From assembly GCA_031254155.1 (NCBI GenBank), contig JAIRVA010000134.1, positions 1 to 17,196 on the forward strand: a stretch of 17,196 nucleotides of DNA. The letters run 5' to 3'. The stretch comes from Propionibacteriaceae bacterium. Its GTDB lineage: Bacteria > Actinomycetota > Actinomycetes > Propionibacteriales > Propionibacteriaceae. Made by a program: the position numbers and the translations under genes. The notes beneath the pieces are model-generated. The model was not told the origin of the DNA. It saw only the letters and a program-made list of their open reading frames with translations, and made no database searches. The stretch's first letter is position 1, and every line of letters starts with the position of its first letter. Of the stretch, positions 1 through 5,820 are shown one piece after another.

Positions 1-52
1 GGGCGTCTGGTCGGGCATGGGATTACGTTAACAGATCGGACTCGCCTGCAAG

Positions 53-202
53 TCAGCACAAAGCGGGGAAAAGCGTGCAGAACAAAGAGCCGCTGCTGGT
101 TGGTTGAACGGTCACGTACTCGGTTGGAGCGGCTTCGGCCACAGGGATGCAGTAGACCAGCGTCATCAGGGTGAAGGCGATGGCAGTGAGACGGCGTGTC
201 AT
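53..202 (-). CDS. Small secreted pre-peptide (49 aa), candidate signal peptide pheromone or bacteriocin
   Basis: I do not recognise a family. On the minus strand an ATG at 202 is preceded by AAGGA with a 6-nt spacer, an excellent ribosome binding site. The 49-residue product has a basic start (MTRR), a hydrophobic stretch (residues 5-21) and an A22-E23-A24 motif, so signal peptidase I should cut after residue 24. The mature part is then 25 residues (A25-C49). It begins APTEYVTVQP and ends SLFCTLFPALC, with cysteines at 42 and at the very C-terminus (49) that could close an eight-residue ring. The gene is divergent from the response regulator at 330 and shares a 127-bp intergenic region with it. 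Inference: a Sec-exported peptide that signals to, or is controlled by, the neighbouring regulator and exporter. It could also be a bacteriocin or an inert small secreted peptide. No cognate kinase is visible. The signal peptide and RBS make the gene itself likely; its role is open. Confidence 0.65.
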   Translation of the reverse strand: MTRRLTAIAFTLMTLVYCIPVAEAAPTEYVTVQPTSSGSLFCTLFPALC

Positions 203-207
203 GAGAG

Positions 208-222
208 TTCCTTTCTTAAGAA
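208..222 (-). promoter_or_regulatory. Peptide-gene RBS overlapped by a 10-bp palindrome
   Basis: The minus-strand Shine-Dalgarno AAAGGAA (214-208) directly abuts and partly overlaps the perfect palindrome TTCTTAAGAA (213-222). A protein bound here, or a short hairpin, could affect translation or transcription of the 49-aa peptide gene. This is a sequence observation; regulation is inferred. Confidence 0.35.
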
Positions 223-329
223 GCGAGGCTTACGTGGTTCAGCATGCTCTTCAGGGTTTGCTTCTGCTAGTAACTTTCGTCAGTACTTGTCCATTGATAC
301 CGCTGCACCTGGGGAGTACAGTTTGTGGC

Positions 330-986
330 ATGTCGCAACCATTCACTGTCGCGATTGTCGATGATGAGGCTGAGGTGCGCGAGGTGTACCGGGCGTATTT
401 CTCCCGGTGTGCCGATTTCGAGTTCGTCGGTGATGCGGTGAATGGCGAGGACGGTGTTGTTCTGTATCGTGACAAGAAGCCTGACATTCTGCTGATGGAC
501 TTGAAGATGCCTGGAATGTCGGGGGTCGATGCCATCGCGGCGATTTGTGCCAAGGTGCCCACGGCGTGTGTGATTGCGTTGACGACGTTCGGGACTATCG
601 ATCTGATCACCGGGGCGCTCCAGGCCGGGGCGTCCGGGTACTTGCTGAAGGACTGCGGGCCGGATGAGTTGACCGAAGCGCTTCACCAAGCGGTGGATGG
701 GGAGATGCCGTTGTCGGCGGGTGTTCGGCGCGCCTTGGTGGACGCCATCGAAAGCGCCCCACGGGCGGTAGGGCCGGCCCCGTCGGTGACGCCGCGGGAG
801 TCTGAGCTTCTCCAGCTTCTCGCGCTCGGGCTGTCGAACCAGGAGATGGCCGACCGTCTGTTCCTCACGGAAGGCACGGTGAAGCAGTATATGAGCCACG
901 TTGGGGACAAGCTCGGCGTCCGGCCTCGTGTCCAGATCCTCGTGCGCGTGCTTCAACTCCACCTCGTTGATATCACCACAACGTGA
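330..986 (+). CDS. NarL/LuxR-family two-component response regulator
   Basis: This is a DNA-binding response regulator of 218 residues, the usual NarL/FixJ length. The receiver domain (about 5-122) has the acidic pair D11-D12, phospho-acceptor D57 in LLMDLKMPG, the switch T85/T86 and the conserved K107. The LuxR-type helix-turn-helix (about 153-212) carries TPRESELLQLLALGLSNQE. I chose the ATG at 330 because the receiver domain starts there and GGGGAG lies upstream (311-316). Longer in-frame starts would run through the divergent peptide gene's region and add no recognisable domain. It is divergent from the small secreted peptide and stands 270 bp before the lipoprotein/ABC operon, so it probably controls one or both. 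No partner histidine kinase is in the window; it may lie beyond position 1, or the protein may be an orphan. Family assignment is firm; targets are inferred. Confidence 0.93.
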   Translation: MSQPFTVAIVDDEAEVREVYRAYFSRCADFEFVGDAVNGEDGVVLYRDKKPDILLMDLKMPGMSGVDAIAAICAKVPTACVIALTTFGTIDLITGALQAGASGYLLKDCGPDELTEALHQAVDGEMPLSAGVRRALVDAIESAPRAVGPAPSVTPRESELLQLLALGLSNQEMADRLFLTEGTVKQYMSHVGDKLGVRPRVQILVRVLQLHLVDITTT

Positions 987-1001
987 CGTGATCCATTGTG
1001 T

Positions 1002-1016
1002 CGCGGGTTCCCCGCG
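1002..1016 (+). terminator. Short GC hairpin after the response regulator
   Basis: CGCGGG (1002-1007), loop TTC, CCCGCG (1011-1016) lies 15 nt after the stop codon. A weak T-containing tail (gttgattt) follows. It is a possible but poor intrinsic terminator. The rest of 987-1256 holds no supported gene. Confidence 0.3.
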
Positions 1017-1256
1017 GTTGATTTGCCTGACCAAAGGATGACCCGTTCCGACTACCCAGAACCCGCCCCGACCCTGATGCCCGGCGACTCGGCAACAGCG
1101 ACAAACCTACGGGTAACCCCCAGACTCACCCCAGTGCTCACCTTCGTCACTAGATAAGCCCGGCGGGGCGATCCTACTCTTGTGGTATCGAGACTGGAAC
1201 AAGAGAGTTCGGTCAGGTACGTCTCAGGCATCAAGTGGCCACGGGAAGGGAAAGCG

Positions 1257-1889
1257 ATGAAGCAGAAGTTTACTCAAAAAAGTTGTTACGGATTATTGGC
1301 AGCCCTGATAATCGTCTTTGGCGTCAGTGGTTGTACTCGCGGCACCGTGGTGGCTCCGGCTGATGGCACGGGGCATGGGCCGGGGTGGCTGCAACAGTCA
1401 TACGAGTTGTCGCTGAAGACGGCGGCGAGTGACTTCGAACGTGATGTGCTGGGGCGGGCGGTGTCGACCGGGGCGATTGCGCCCGAGGATTACGAGGAGG
1501 CGGTGTCGCGGTATTTGTCGTGTACGAAGTCGGCGGGGCTCGTGATTGACACTGTGAAGCAGCTGAATGGTATCTACCAGTGGTTGCCGCAGGGGGTCAC
1601 GGATGCGAACTTCCAGGACTACATGGACAAGACCACACGGTGTGCCGAGGGGACGACGATGGCCATTGAGGGGTTGTACAAGGTGCAAGTGGCGAACCCT
1701 GAGGGGCTGGACGCGGCAACCGCTGCCGCTCAGTGTCTTGTCAAGTACGGGGTGGTGGAGGCGCTCTATTCCGGGGATGACTTCACGAAAGACCTGGACG
1801 ATAACTTTGCCCACGCAGAGTATAAGGTGACCGACCCGAACGTGACGATGTGTCTGGCATCGTTGGGTTTCGCGATAAGCGGGCAATGA
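1257..1889 (+). CDS. Secreted lipoprotein with four conserved-looking cysteines, exporter-associated
   Basis: This is a membrane-anchored lipoprotein of 210 residues with no function I can name. It has a basic N-terminus, a hydrophobic stretch (13-22) and the lipobox V23-S24-G25-C26, so it should be lipidated on C26 and face outside the cytoplasmic membrane. The mature part holds four more cysteines (C89, C129, C160, C199), an even number compatible with two disulfides, in an otherwise helical-looking sequence. The ATG at 1257 has a strong purine-rich RBS (GGGAAGGGA, 1243-1251); starting further upstream would bury the signal sequence. The stop codon overlaps the next start (ATGA, 1886-1889), so it is translationally coupled to the adaptor and ABC genes and probably works with them, for example as a substrate-binding, sensing or immunity component. 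That role is inference. Confidence 0.85.
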   Translation: MKQKFTQKSCYGLLAALIIVFGVSGCTRGTVVAPADGTGHGPGWLQQSYELSLKTAASDFERDVLGRAVSTGAIAPEDYEEAVSRYLSCTKSAGLVIDTVKQLNGIYQWLPQGVTDANFQDYMDKTTRCAEGTTMAIEGLYKVQVANPEGLDAATAAAQCLVKYGVVEALYSGDDFTKDLDDNFAHAEYKVTDPNVTMCLASLGFAISGQ

Positions 1890-2959
1890 TGAAGCGTCGG
1901 CGGCAAACTTCGACGGTGGCTCTGGCTCTTGTCGTCGCCCTGGGCGTGGTGACCGCAGGTGTTGCCGGTGTCGCGGGCGGGATGTTTCTGGAGCGGACGA
2001 ACTGGGCCGAGCCGGTGGCTTTCGCGGATGGGCGCCCCCCGTCGTCGGCACCGGTGGCGTCGCGGGCGTACACCGATCCCCGGCAGGTGAGCGTCGCGTT
2101 CACCCGCTCGGCGCAGGAGCCTGTGCGGTCGCCGGTCGCGGGCCGGGTCACCTCGACCGCCTGCCAACCGGGACAGGACCTGGTCACGGGTGCGGCCTTC
2201 CTCACGGTCGACGGGGCGAACGTGGTCGCCCTGCACACGCGGGTGCCGTTGTGGCGGGGCCTGGAGATCGGCATGGTGGGCGACGATGTGACCGCGCTCC
2301 AGGAGGCACTCGTGTCCCTGGGCCACGGGGTCGCCGTGACTGGGAAGTACGACCGGGCGACCCGCGAGGCATTGCGAGCCGTGTTCCGCGCCACGGGCAT
2401 GAGCCTGAAGTCGTCGGATGGGCTGCCGTTCGACCGCATTGTGTGGCTGCCAGAGGACCGGGTCGCGGTGGCCACCTGCGATGTCGTCCTGGGTGAACAG
2501 ATCGGCGTCGACCAGGTTCTCGCCACCCCGCCTCTCGTTCTGACGCGCATCGAGGTGGTGAACCCGCCGGGCGACCGGATGCCGGGTCCGCGTTCTCTGA
2601 AGGCCGGGACCTTTGTGGTGGCGACGTTGGACGACGGTGTCGTCACCGATCCCGCGCAACTAGCTGATGTCACGGCTTTGCGGGACTACCAGTTTGGTGT
2701 CGCTTTGAGTGAAGACTTGGTTGTCACCATGGACATGGAGTGGTCGTTGCAACAGTCGCTCGAGGTGTCGTCGGTCCCGCCGCGCGCCGTGTTCGGGCAG
2801 GCCGGTGACCAGGCGTGTGTGATAGCCGACGGACGGGCCTGGCCGGTCCGCGTGGTCGCGTCGAGCCTCGGCAGCGTCCTCGTGGAGTTTGGGCCAGACG
2901 TCGCCCCGCCGTCTAGCGTCGATCTTGAACCCGGGGGCCAGACATGCGCGTCGCACTAG
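1886..2959 (+). CDS. Membrane adaptor with peptidoglycan-binding domain (MacA/HlyD-like) of an ABC exporter
   Basis: A 357-residue envelope protein. The first start of a double ATG (1886, 1889) overlaps the preceding stop. After a basic MMKRRR start comes one transmembrane segment (about 10-33). Next is a short biotinyl/lipoyl-like stretch typical of membrane-fusion proteins (about 82-110, SPVAGRV ... GQDLVTGAAFLTVDG). A PG_binding_1 domain follows (about 128-168, GDDVTALQEALVSLG ... TGKYDRATREALRAVF). The C-terminal half is beta-rich. In actinobacteria such adaptors accompany MacB-like ATPase/permease pairs and are thought to bridge membrane and cell wall; here the ATPase and permease follow directly with overlapping reading frames. 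Domain assignment comes from sequence patterns. The substrate is unknown; the divergent small peptide is one candidate. Confidence 0.85.
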   Translation: MMKRRRQTSTVALALVVALGVVTAGVAGVAGGMFLERTNWAEPVAFADGRPPSSAPVASRAYTDPRQVSVAFTRSAQEPVRSPVAGRVTSTACQPGQDLVTGAAFLTVDGANVVALHTRVPLWRGLEIGMVGDDVTALQEALVSLGHGVAVTGKYDRATREALRAVFRATGMSLKSSDGLPFDRIVWLPEDRVAVATCDVVLGEQIGVDQVLATPPLVLTRIEVVNPPGDRMPGPRSLKAGTFVVATLDDGVVTDPAQLADVTALRDYQFGVALSEDLVVTMDMEWSLQQSLEVSSVPPRAVFGQAGDQACVIADGRAWPVRVVASSLGSVLVEFGPDVAPPSSVDLEPGGQTCASH

Positions 2960-3549
2960 ACCAGGTGGGGCACCGCTTCACCACCCAGAATTGGTTGTTT
3001 CGCCATTTGACCTACTCGTTCGACGAGGGCACAACGACGGCGGTCACCGGGCCGTCTGGGAGCGGGAAGAGTACGCTCCTGGCGATCATCGCCGGATCGC
3101 TGGCGCCGACCGAAGGGCAGGTGAACCGTACGGCGGCGGGTCGTGTCCGGTGGGTCTTCCAGAACCCGCTCGGCGTACCCCGACGCTCCGCCATCGACCA
3201 CGTCGTTCTCCCGTACCTCGCTCAAGGCACGAGCCGGAAAACGGCGAGATGCCGGGCGCTCGACACGCTGGAACTGTTCGACCTGCTCGGCGTGGCGGAC
3301 CGGCTTTTCGCCGATCTCTCCGGCGGCGAGGCCCAGCGGCTCATGCTGGCCCGCGCCGTCGCGTCGACACCCGACCTGCTCCTGGTCGACGAACCAACCG
3401 CGCAACTCGACCGTCACGCCGCCGAAACCGTGGCCAGCGTCCTCTCGGCCACCGCCGTCTCCGGCGCTGCCGTCATCGTCGCCACCCATGACCCGCTGGC
3501 CCGGCAAGCCTGCGGATCGATAGTGGATCTGAGCGACCATGCGGGTTAA
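2944..3549 (+). CDS. ABC transporter ATP-binding protein (MacB/LolD type)
   Basis: A stand-alone nucleotide-binding subunit of 201 residues, which powers transport or mechanotransmission by the permease encoded next. All catalytic motifs are present: Walker A GPSGSGKST (36-44), Q-loop Q73, signature LSGGE (125-129), Walker B LLLVDEP (145-151) with catalytic E150, D-loop (153-156) and H-loop H182. It is slightly shorter than the usual 220-240 residues. The ATG at 2944 lies 16 bp inside the end of the adaptor gene after a G-rich stretch (GGGGG), and the 3' end overlaps the permease by 11 bp, so the four genes from 1257 to 4606 look like one coupled operon. The MacB/LolD subgroup is assigned from the small single-domain architecture and the partner topology. 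Confidence 0.95.
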   Translation: MRVALDQVGHRFTTQNWLFRHLTYSFDEGTTTAVTGPSGSGKSTLLAIIAGSLAPTEGQVNRTAAGRVRWVFQNPLGVPRRSAIDHVVLPYLAQGTSRKTARCRALDTLELFDLLGVADRLFADLSGGEAQRLMLARAVASTPDLLLVDEPTAQLDRHAAETVASVLSATAVSGAAVIVATHDPLARQACGSIVDLSDHAG

Positions 3550-4606
3550 ACACGTTGTCGGCGAAGCTTTTCGCAACTGTCTGTCCGCCACTGCCCGCGT
3601 CGTCCCCCTGGTGCTCATCTGGGTCGTCATCATGGGCGGGACCTGTGGCCTGGACCTTGTCGAACTCGGCGTGCTCGACACCCAGATCCGGGACTTTCAC
3701 GACAGCGGCGGTGCCACCGTCGTCCTGAGCGCCGCCGGTTCGGTCGACGGGCATCAATGCGACGACCTCGCCAGAATCGATGGCGTGGAAGCGGCGGGCG
3801 CGATCCGGGTCTCGGATGACCGAGTCGACGTACCGCAAACACCGTACTCCCCGCTCCCTCTCTCCGAAGTCTCGTCCGGGTTCGCCACCCTGCTGACCTT
3901 TCGTGGCGGCGGGACGGGCGGCACCTTGATGGCGAGCACGGCTCTCGCCGACCAGTATGTCACCGCCAACCACCTAGCGACACTGGGCCACGGCGACCTT
4001 CCCGTCTCCGGGGTCTACGAGTGGCCGAAGGATGGCCGGGCAGACGGGCTGGGCTACACCCTCATCGCCGAAACCCCGAGCGATCATCCGTTCGACCAGT
4101 GCTGGATGACCGTGTGGCCCCCGAACAACCAGACCACCGATCTCATCACCCTCAGTCTCGTACCCGGAACACCACCAGGCTCCGCCGTCGTCACCCAGCT
4201 CAACCCCGCCAGGGGCAGCACGCTCGACCCCCCACAGCTGTACGCCAACCGTCCGACCAAGTGGCTCCCCGTCGCCGGAACCGCCCTCATCGGGATCGTC
4301 GCGTTCGCGGCAATCCGGTTACGCCGTCTTGAACTCGCCTCCGCTCTCCACTGCGGGGTACCCCGCGTCGGTCTTCTCCTCCAGACCCAGATTGAGACCG
4401 CGTGGTGGACCGTGACGGGAACCTGCCTCGTCGGCGGCGCCCTCGTCATCCTCGGCGTGCTCCTGGACGAGCCGGATCCCGGCGCGTACGCCCTGGCCGC
4501 AGGCTGGCCACTCGGCCTCGCCCTCCTCACCGCCAGCCTCGGCACCGGTCTCGGCACCCTGGCTACCCGTGAACGCTCACTGATGCGGTATTTCAGAAAC
4601 CGGTAA
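3539..4606 (+). CDS. ABC transporter permease, MacB/FtsX-like four-TM topology
   Basis: A 355-residue integral membrane protein. It has one N-terminal membrane segment (about 20-40), a large external domain (about 41-242) and three C-terminal membrane segments (about 243-261, 288-311 and 318-343). That is the layout of MacB/FtsX-type permeases, which couple cytoplasmic ATP hydrolysis to work outside the membrane instead of moving substrates through a classical channel. The start overlaps the ATPase gene by 11 bp. With the adaptor and lipoprotein it forms a complete MacAB-like envelope complex adapted to a Gram-positive wall. The external domain shows only two cysteines and no fold I recognise. 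Candidate jobs are export or resistance to a peptide, or envelope remodelling; none is proven by the sequence. Confidence 0.85.
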   Translation: MRVKHVVGEAFRNCLSATARVVPLVLIWVVIMGGTCGLDLVELGVLDTQIRDFHDSGGATVVLSAAGSVDGHQCDDLARIDGVEAAGAIRVSDDRVDVPQTPYSPLPLSEVSSGFATLLTFRGGGTGGTLMASTALADQYVTANHLATLGHGDLPVSGVYEWPKDGRADGLGYTLIAETPSDHPFDQCWMTVWPPNNQTTDLITLSLVPGTPPGSAVVTQLNPARGSTLDPPQLYANRPTKWLPVAGTALIGIVAFAAIRLRRLELASALHCGVPRVGLLLQTQIETAWWTVTGTCLVGGALVILGVLLDEPDPGAYALAAGWPLGLALLTASLGTGLGTLATRERSLMRYFRNR

Positions 4607-4782
4607 CAAACGCCAAGACGGTGAGCACCCATACTGTGTCAGAGTGACAGCACGTACAGTGGTTATTAGGTACCGCCCGGAGTCCCGCGCGAGAACACTG
4701 TCGTATCCGTGTCCTGGGCTCCCAACCGGGTCATCTGGGACTATCTCATTAGCGGTGGGTTGGGTTCTGGTGGTTTTCGGGT

Positions 4783-5085
4783 TTAGCTGTTCTCCGCCGG
4801 GTTGATTCTCCCGTCGAAGGCGACGGCGTTCAACGCGGCATTCCACCGTCCGACCCACTTGACTCGTCCCTTTCCTGTGGGGTCGAGGGAACGGGTGACC
4901 AGGTACAAGCATTTGAGCGCCGCCTGGTCGCCCAAGGAAATGACCCCGGGCGTTCACGGCCCGCCGATACCTCGCGTTCAACGATGCGATCGCGTTCGTG
5001 ATGGCAGATGATCCGGCGGATCTCCACATCCCAGACCAGGACCGGGATGCAGTTTGTTCCCGCGCTTGTCGCCAGAGTTCCGTGA
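4783..5085 (-). pseudogene. IS256-family transposase C-terminal remnant, frameshifted
   Basis: Reading the minus strand in pieces reconstructs the well-known C-terminal end of IS256/mutator transposases. One frame gives VLVWDVEIRRIIC (ending near 5004). A second gives TNAIASLNARYRRAVNARGHF (about 4999-4933). A third gives QAALKCLYLVTRSLDPTGKG and then a RWNAALNAVAFDGRI-like end, stopping at 4785-4783. At least two frameshifts (near 5000 and 4930), and probably a third near 5060, interrupt it, and the N-terminal and catalytic parts are missing. I see no convincing terminal inverted repeat. It fills the gene-free stretch between the ABC permease and the toxin-antitoxin pair and marks old mobile-element activity. 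The remaining 4607-4782 shows nothing I can identify. Confidence 0.85.
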
Positions 5086-5102
5086 CTGATCCCGACGCGA
5101 GG

Positions 5103-5108
5103 TAAACT
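5103..5108 (+). promoter_or_regulatory. -10 hexamer TAAACT, probable leaderless start of the antitoxin
   Basis: TAAACT matches the actinobacterial TANNNT -10 pattern and ends exactly 6 nt before the antitoxin ATG at 5115, so transcription would start at or next to the start codon. The only SD-like bases (AGG, 5100-5102) are 12 nt away. No clear -35 is seen. Confidence 0.45.
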
Positions 5109-5114
5109 AGCGCT

Positions 5115-5327
5115 ATGGTATCTGCGACGTTACTCCATGAAGTGGAGTCGTTACCGGATGGGGATCGTTTGGTTCTGCTGGGGCGGCTCTGGGACTCGTT
5201 GACGCTGGCGCCGACAGATCACGAGTTACGCGAAGCGAGGCTAGGTCTCAATCTGCATAGAGCAGATCCTGTGGCCGCTCGCGAGTGGGATGCCGTCATC
5301 GAAGACATGCGGCAGAAGTACGTTTGA
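5115..5327 (+). CDS. Addiction-module antitoxin, TIGR02574-like (ParD-type partner)
   Basis: A 70-residue protein matching the putative addiction-module component family. Its N-terminal helix contains LPDGDRLVLLGRLWDSL, resembling the family's LxxxERxxLxxxLxxSL pattern. The tail, REWDAVIEDMRQKYV, resembles the family's W-containing C-terminal end, which wraps the toxin. It neutralises the ParE-like toxin encoded next. The stop and the toxin start share one base (TGATG, 5325-5329), typical of coupled toxin-antitoxin pairs. Transcription probably starts leaderless from the -10 at 5103. The module sits beside an IS256 remnant, in keeping with horizontal arrival. Confidence 0.85.
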   Translation: MVSATLLHEVESLPDGDRLVLLGRLWDSLTLAPTDHELREARLGLNLHRADPVAAREWDAVIEDMRQKYV

Positions 5328-5617
5328 TGTACCGCGTGACGGTTGCGCGACTCGCGCAGCGTCAGTTGGACCATGCGTTGGCCTGGTACGCGGACCGCGC
5401 GCCCGAGCAGATCGGTCGACTGCTCAACAGTGCGGAGTCGGCGAGCAAAGCAATTACGAAGTCTCCGTTTCTATCTCGGGAAGTAGTCCCAGGAATGCGG
5501 CGGGTGGCGCTACGGCGGTTTCCGTATCATCTGTGGTACGTGGTCGATGGGGAAGAGATCGTCATCGTGGCGATGACGCATTTCCGTCAGGATACCTCGT
5601 ATCTCGCAGTGGAGTAA
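5327..5617 (+). CDS. RelE/ParE-family toxin
   Basis: A 96-residue small basic toxin of the RelE/ParE superfamily. The fold signature is clear: an N-terminal strand (MYRVTVARLAQRQL), helical hairpin (about 10-45), then the beta-sheet hallmark RRFPYHLWYVVDGEEIVIVAM followed by a THFRQD end. Family members either cut mRNA on the ribosome (RelE) or poison gyrase (ParE). The motif order and the TIGR02574 partner fit the ParE-like branch, but sequence alone does not settle the target. I start it at the ATG overlapping the antitoxin stop; the longer upstream extension is out of character for the family. Confidence 0.88.
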   Translation: MYRVTVARLAQRQLDHALAWYADRAPEQIGRLLNSAESASKAITKSPFLSREVVPGMRRVALRRFPYHLWYVVDGEEIVIVAMTHFRQDTSYLAVE

Positions 5618-5685
5618 GTTTGGGGGCGGGGCGGCGGCGACCATTCCACTGCCAACTGGACCGGTATTGTGAGGGCCGCCCGGCA

Positions 5686-5714
5686 CGATTCTCCAGACAC
5701 TGTCTGAAGAATCG
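5686..5714. terminator. Long near-perfect hairpin between convergent toxin and helicase genes
   Basis: CGATTCT (5686-5692) pairs with AGAATCG (5708-5714), and the inner CAGACA (5694-5699) pairs with TGTCTG (5701-5706), with one mismatch between. It lies between the toxin stop (5617) and the convergent helicase stop (5821) and has no T-tract on either side. It may be a bidirectional terminator, an RNA-stability element or a protein site. Nothing else is recognisable in 5618-5820. Confidence 0.5.
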
Positions 5715-5820
5715 TCGAGTCTACAGGTTCTCCGCGCGGCGTCCTGAGAGTCTGGATCCCGCCACCCTGCCATCCGCCAATACTGTTGCGGTTGGTCCTC
5801 GCTGTATCAACGGTCTCGGT

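Noticed and set aside
1..18. Possible start of another minus-strand gene (ATG at 18, reading MPDQTP off the window edge) after the peptide gene
   Set aside because: Only six codons are visible and there is no SD; cannot be supported, though a kinase or processing gene could begin here.
171..329. Upstream in-frame extension of the response regulator
   Set aside because: It would add 53 residues without domain content and cross the divergent peptide gene's RBS; the receiver domain begins at the ATG at 330.
1038..1157. Short plus-strand ORF beginning MTRSDYPEP after AAAGG
   Set aside because: The SD-like bases touch the ATG with no spacer and the composition is not protein-like.
1196..1223. 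ECF-sigma-like GGAAC...GTC before the lipoprotein gene
   Set aside because: The spacer is about 20 bp, longer than the usual 16-19, and the -10 part is weak.
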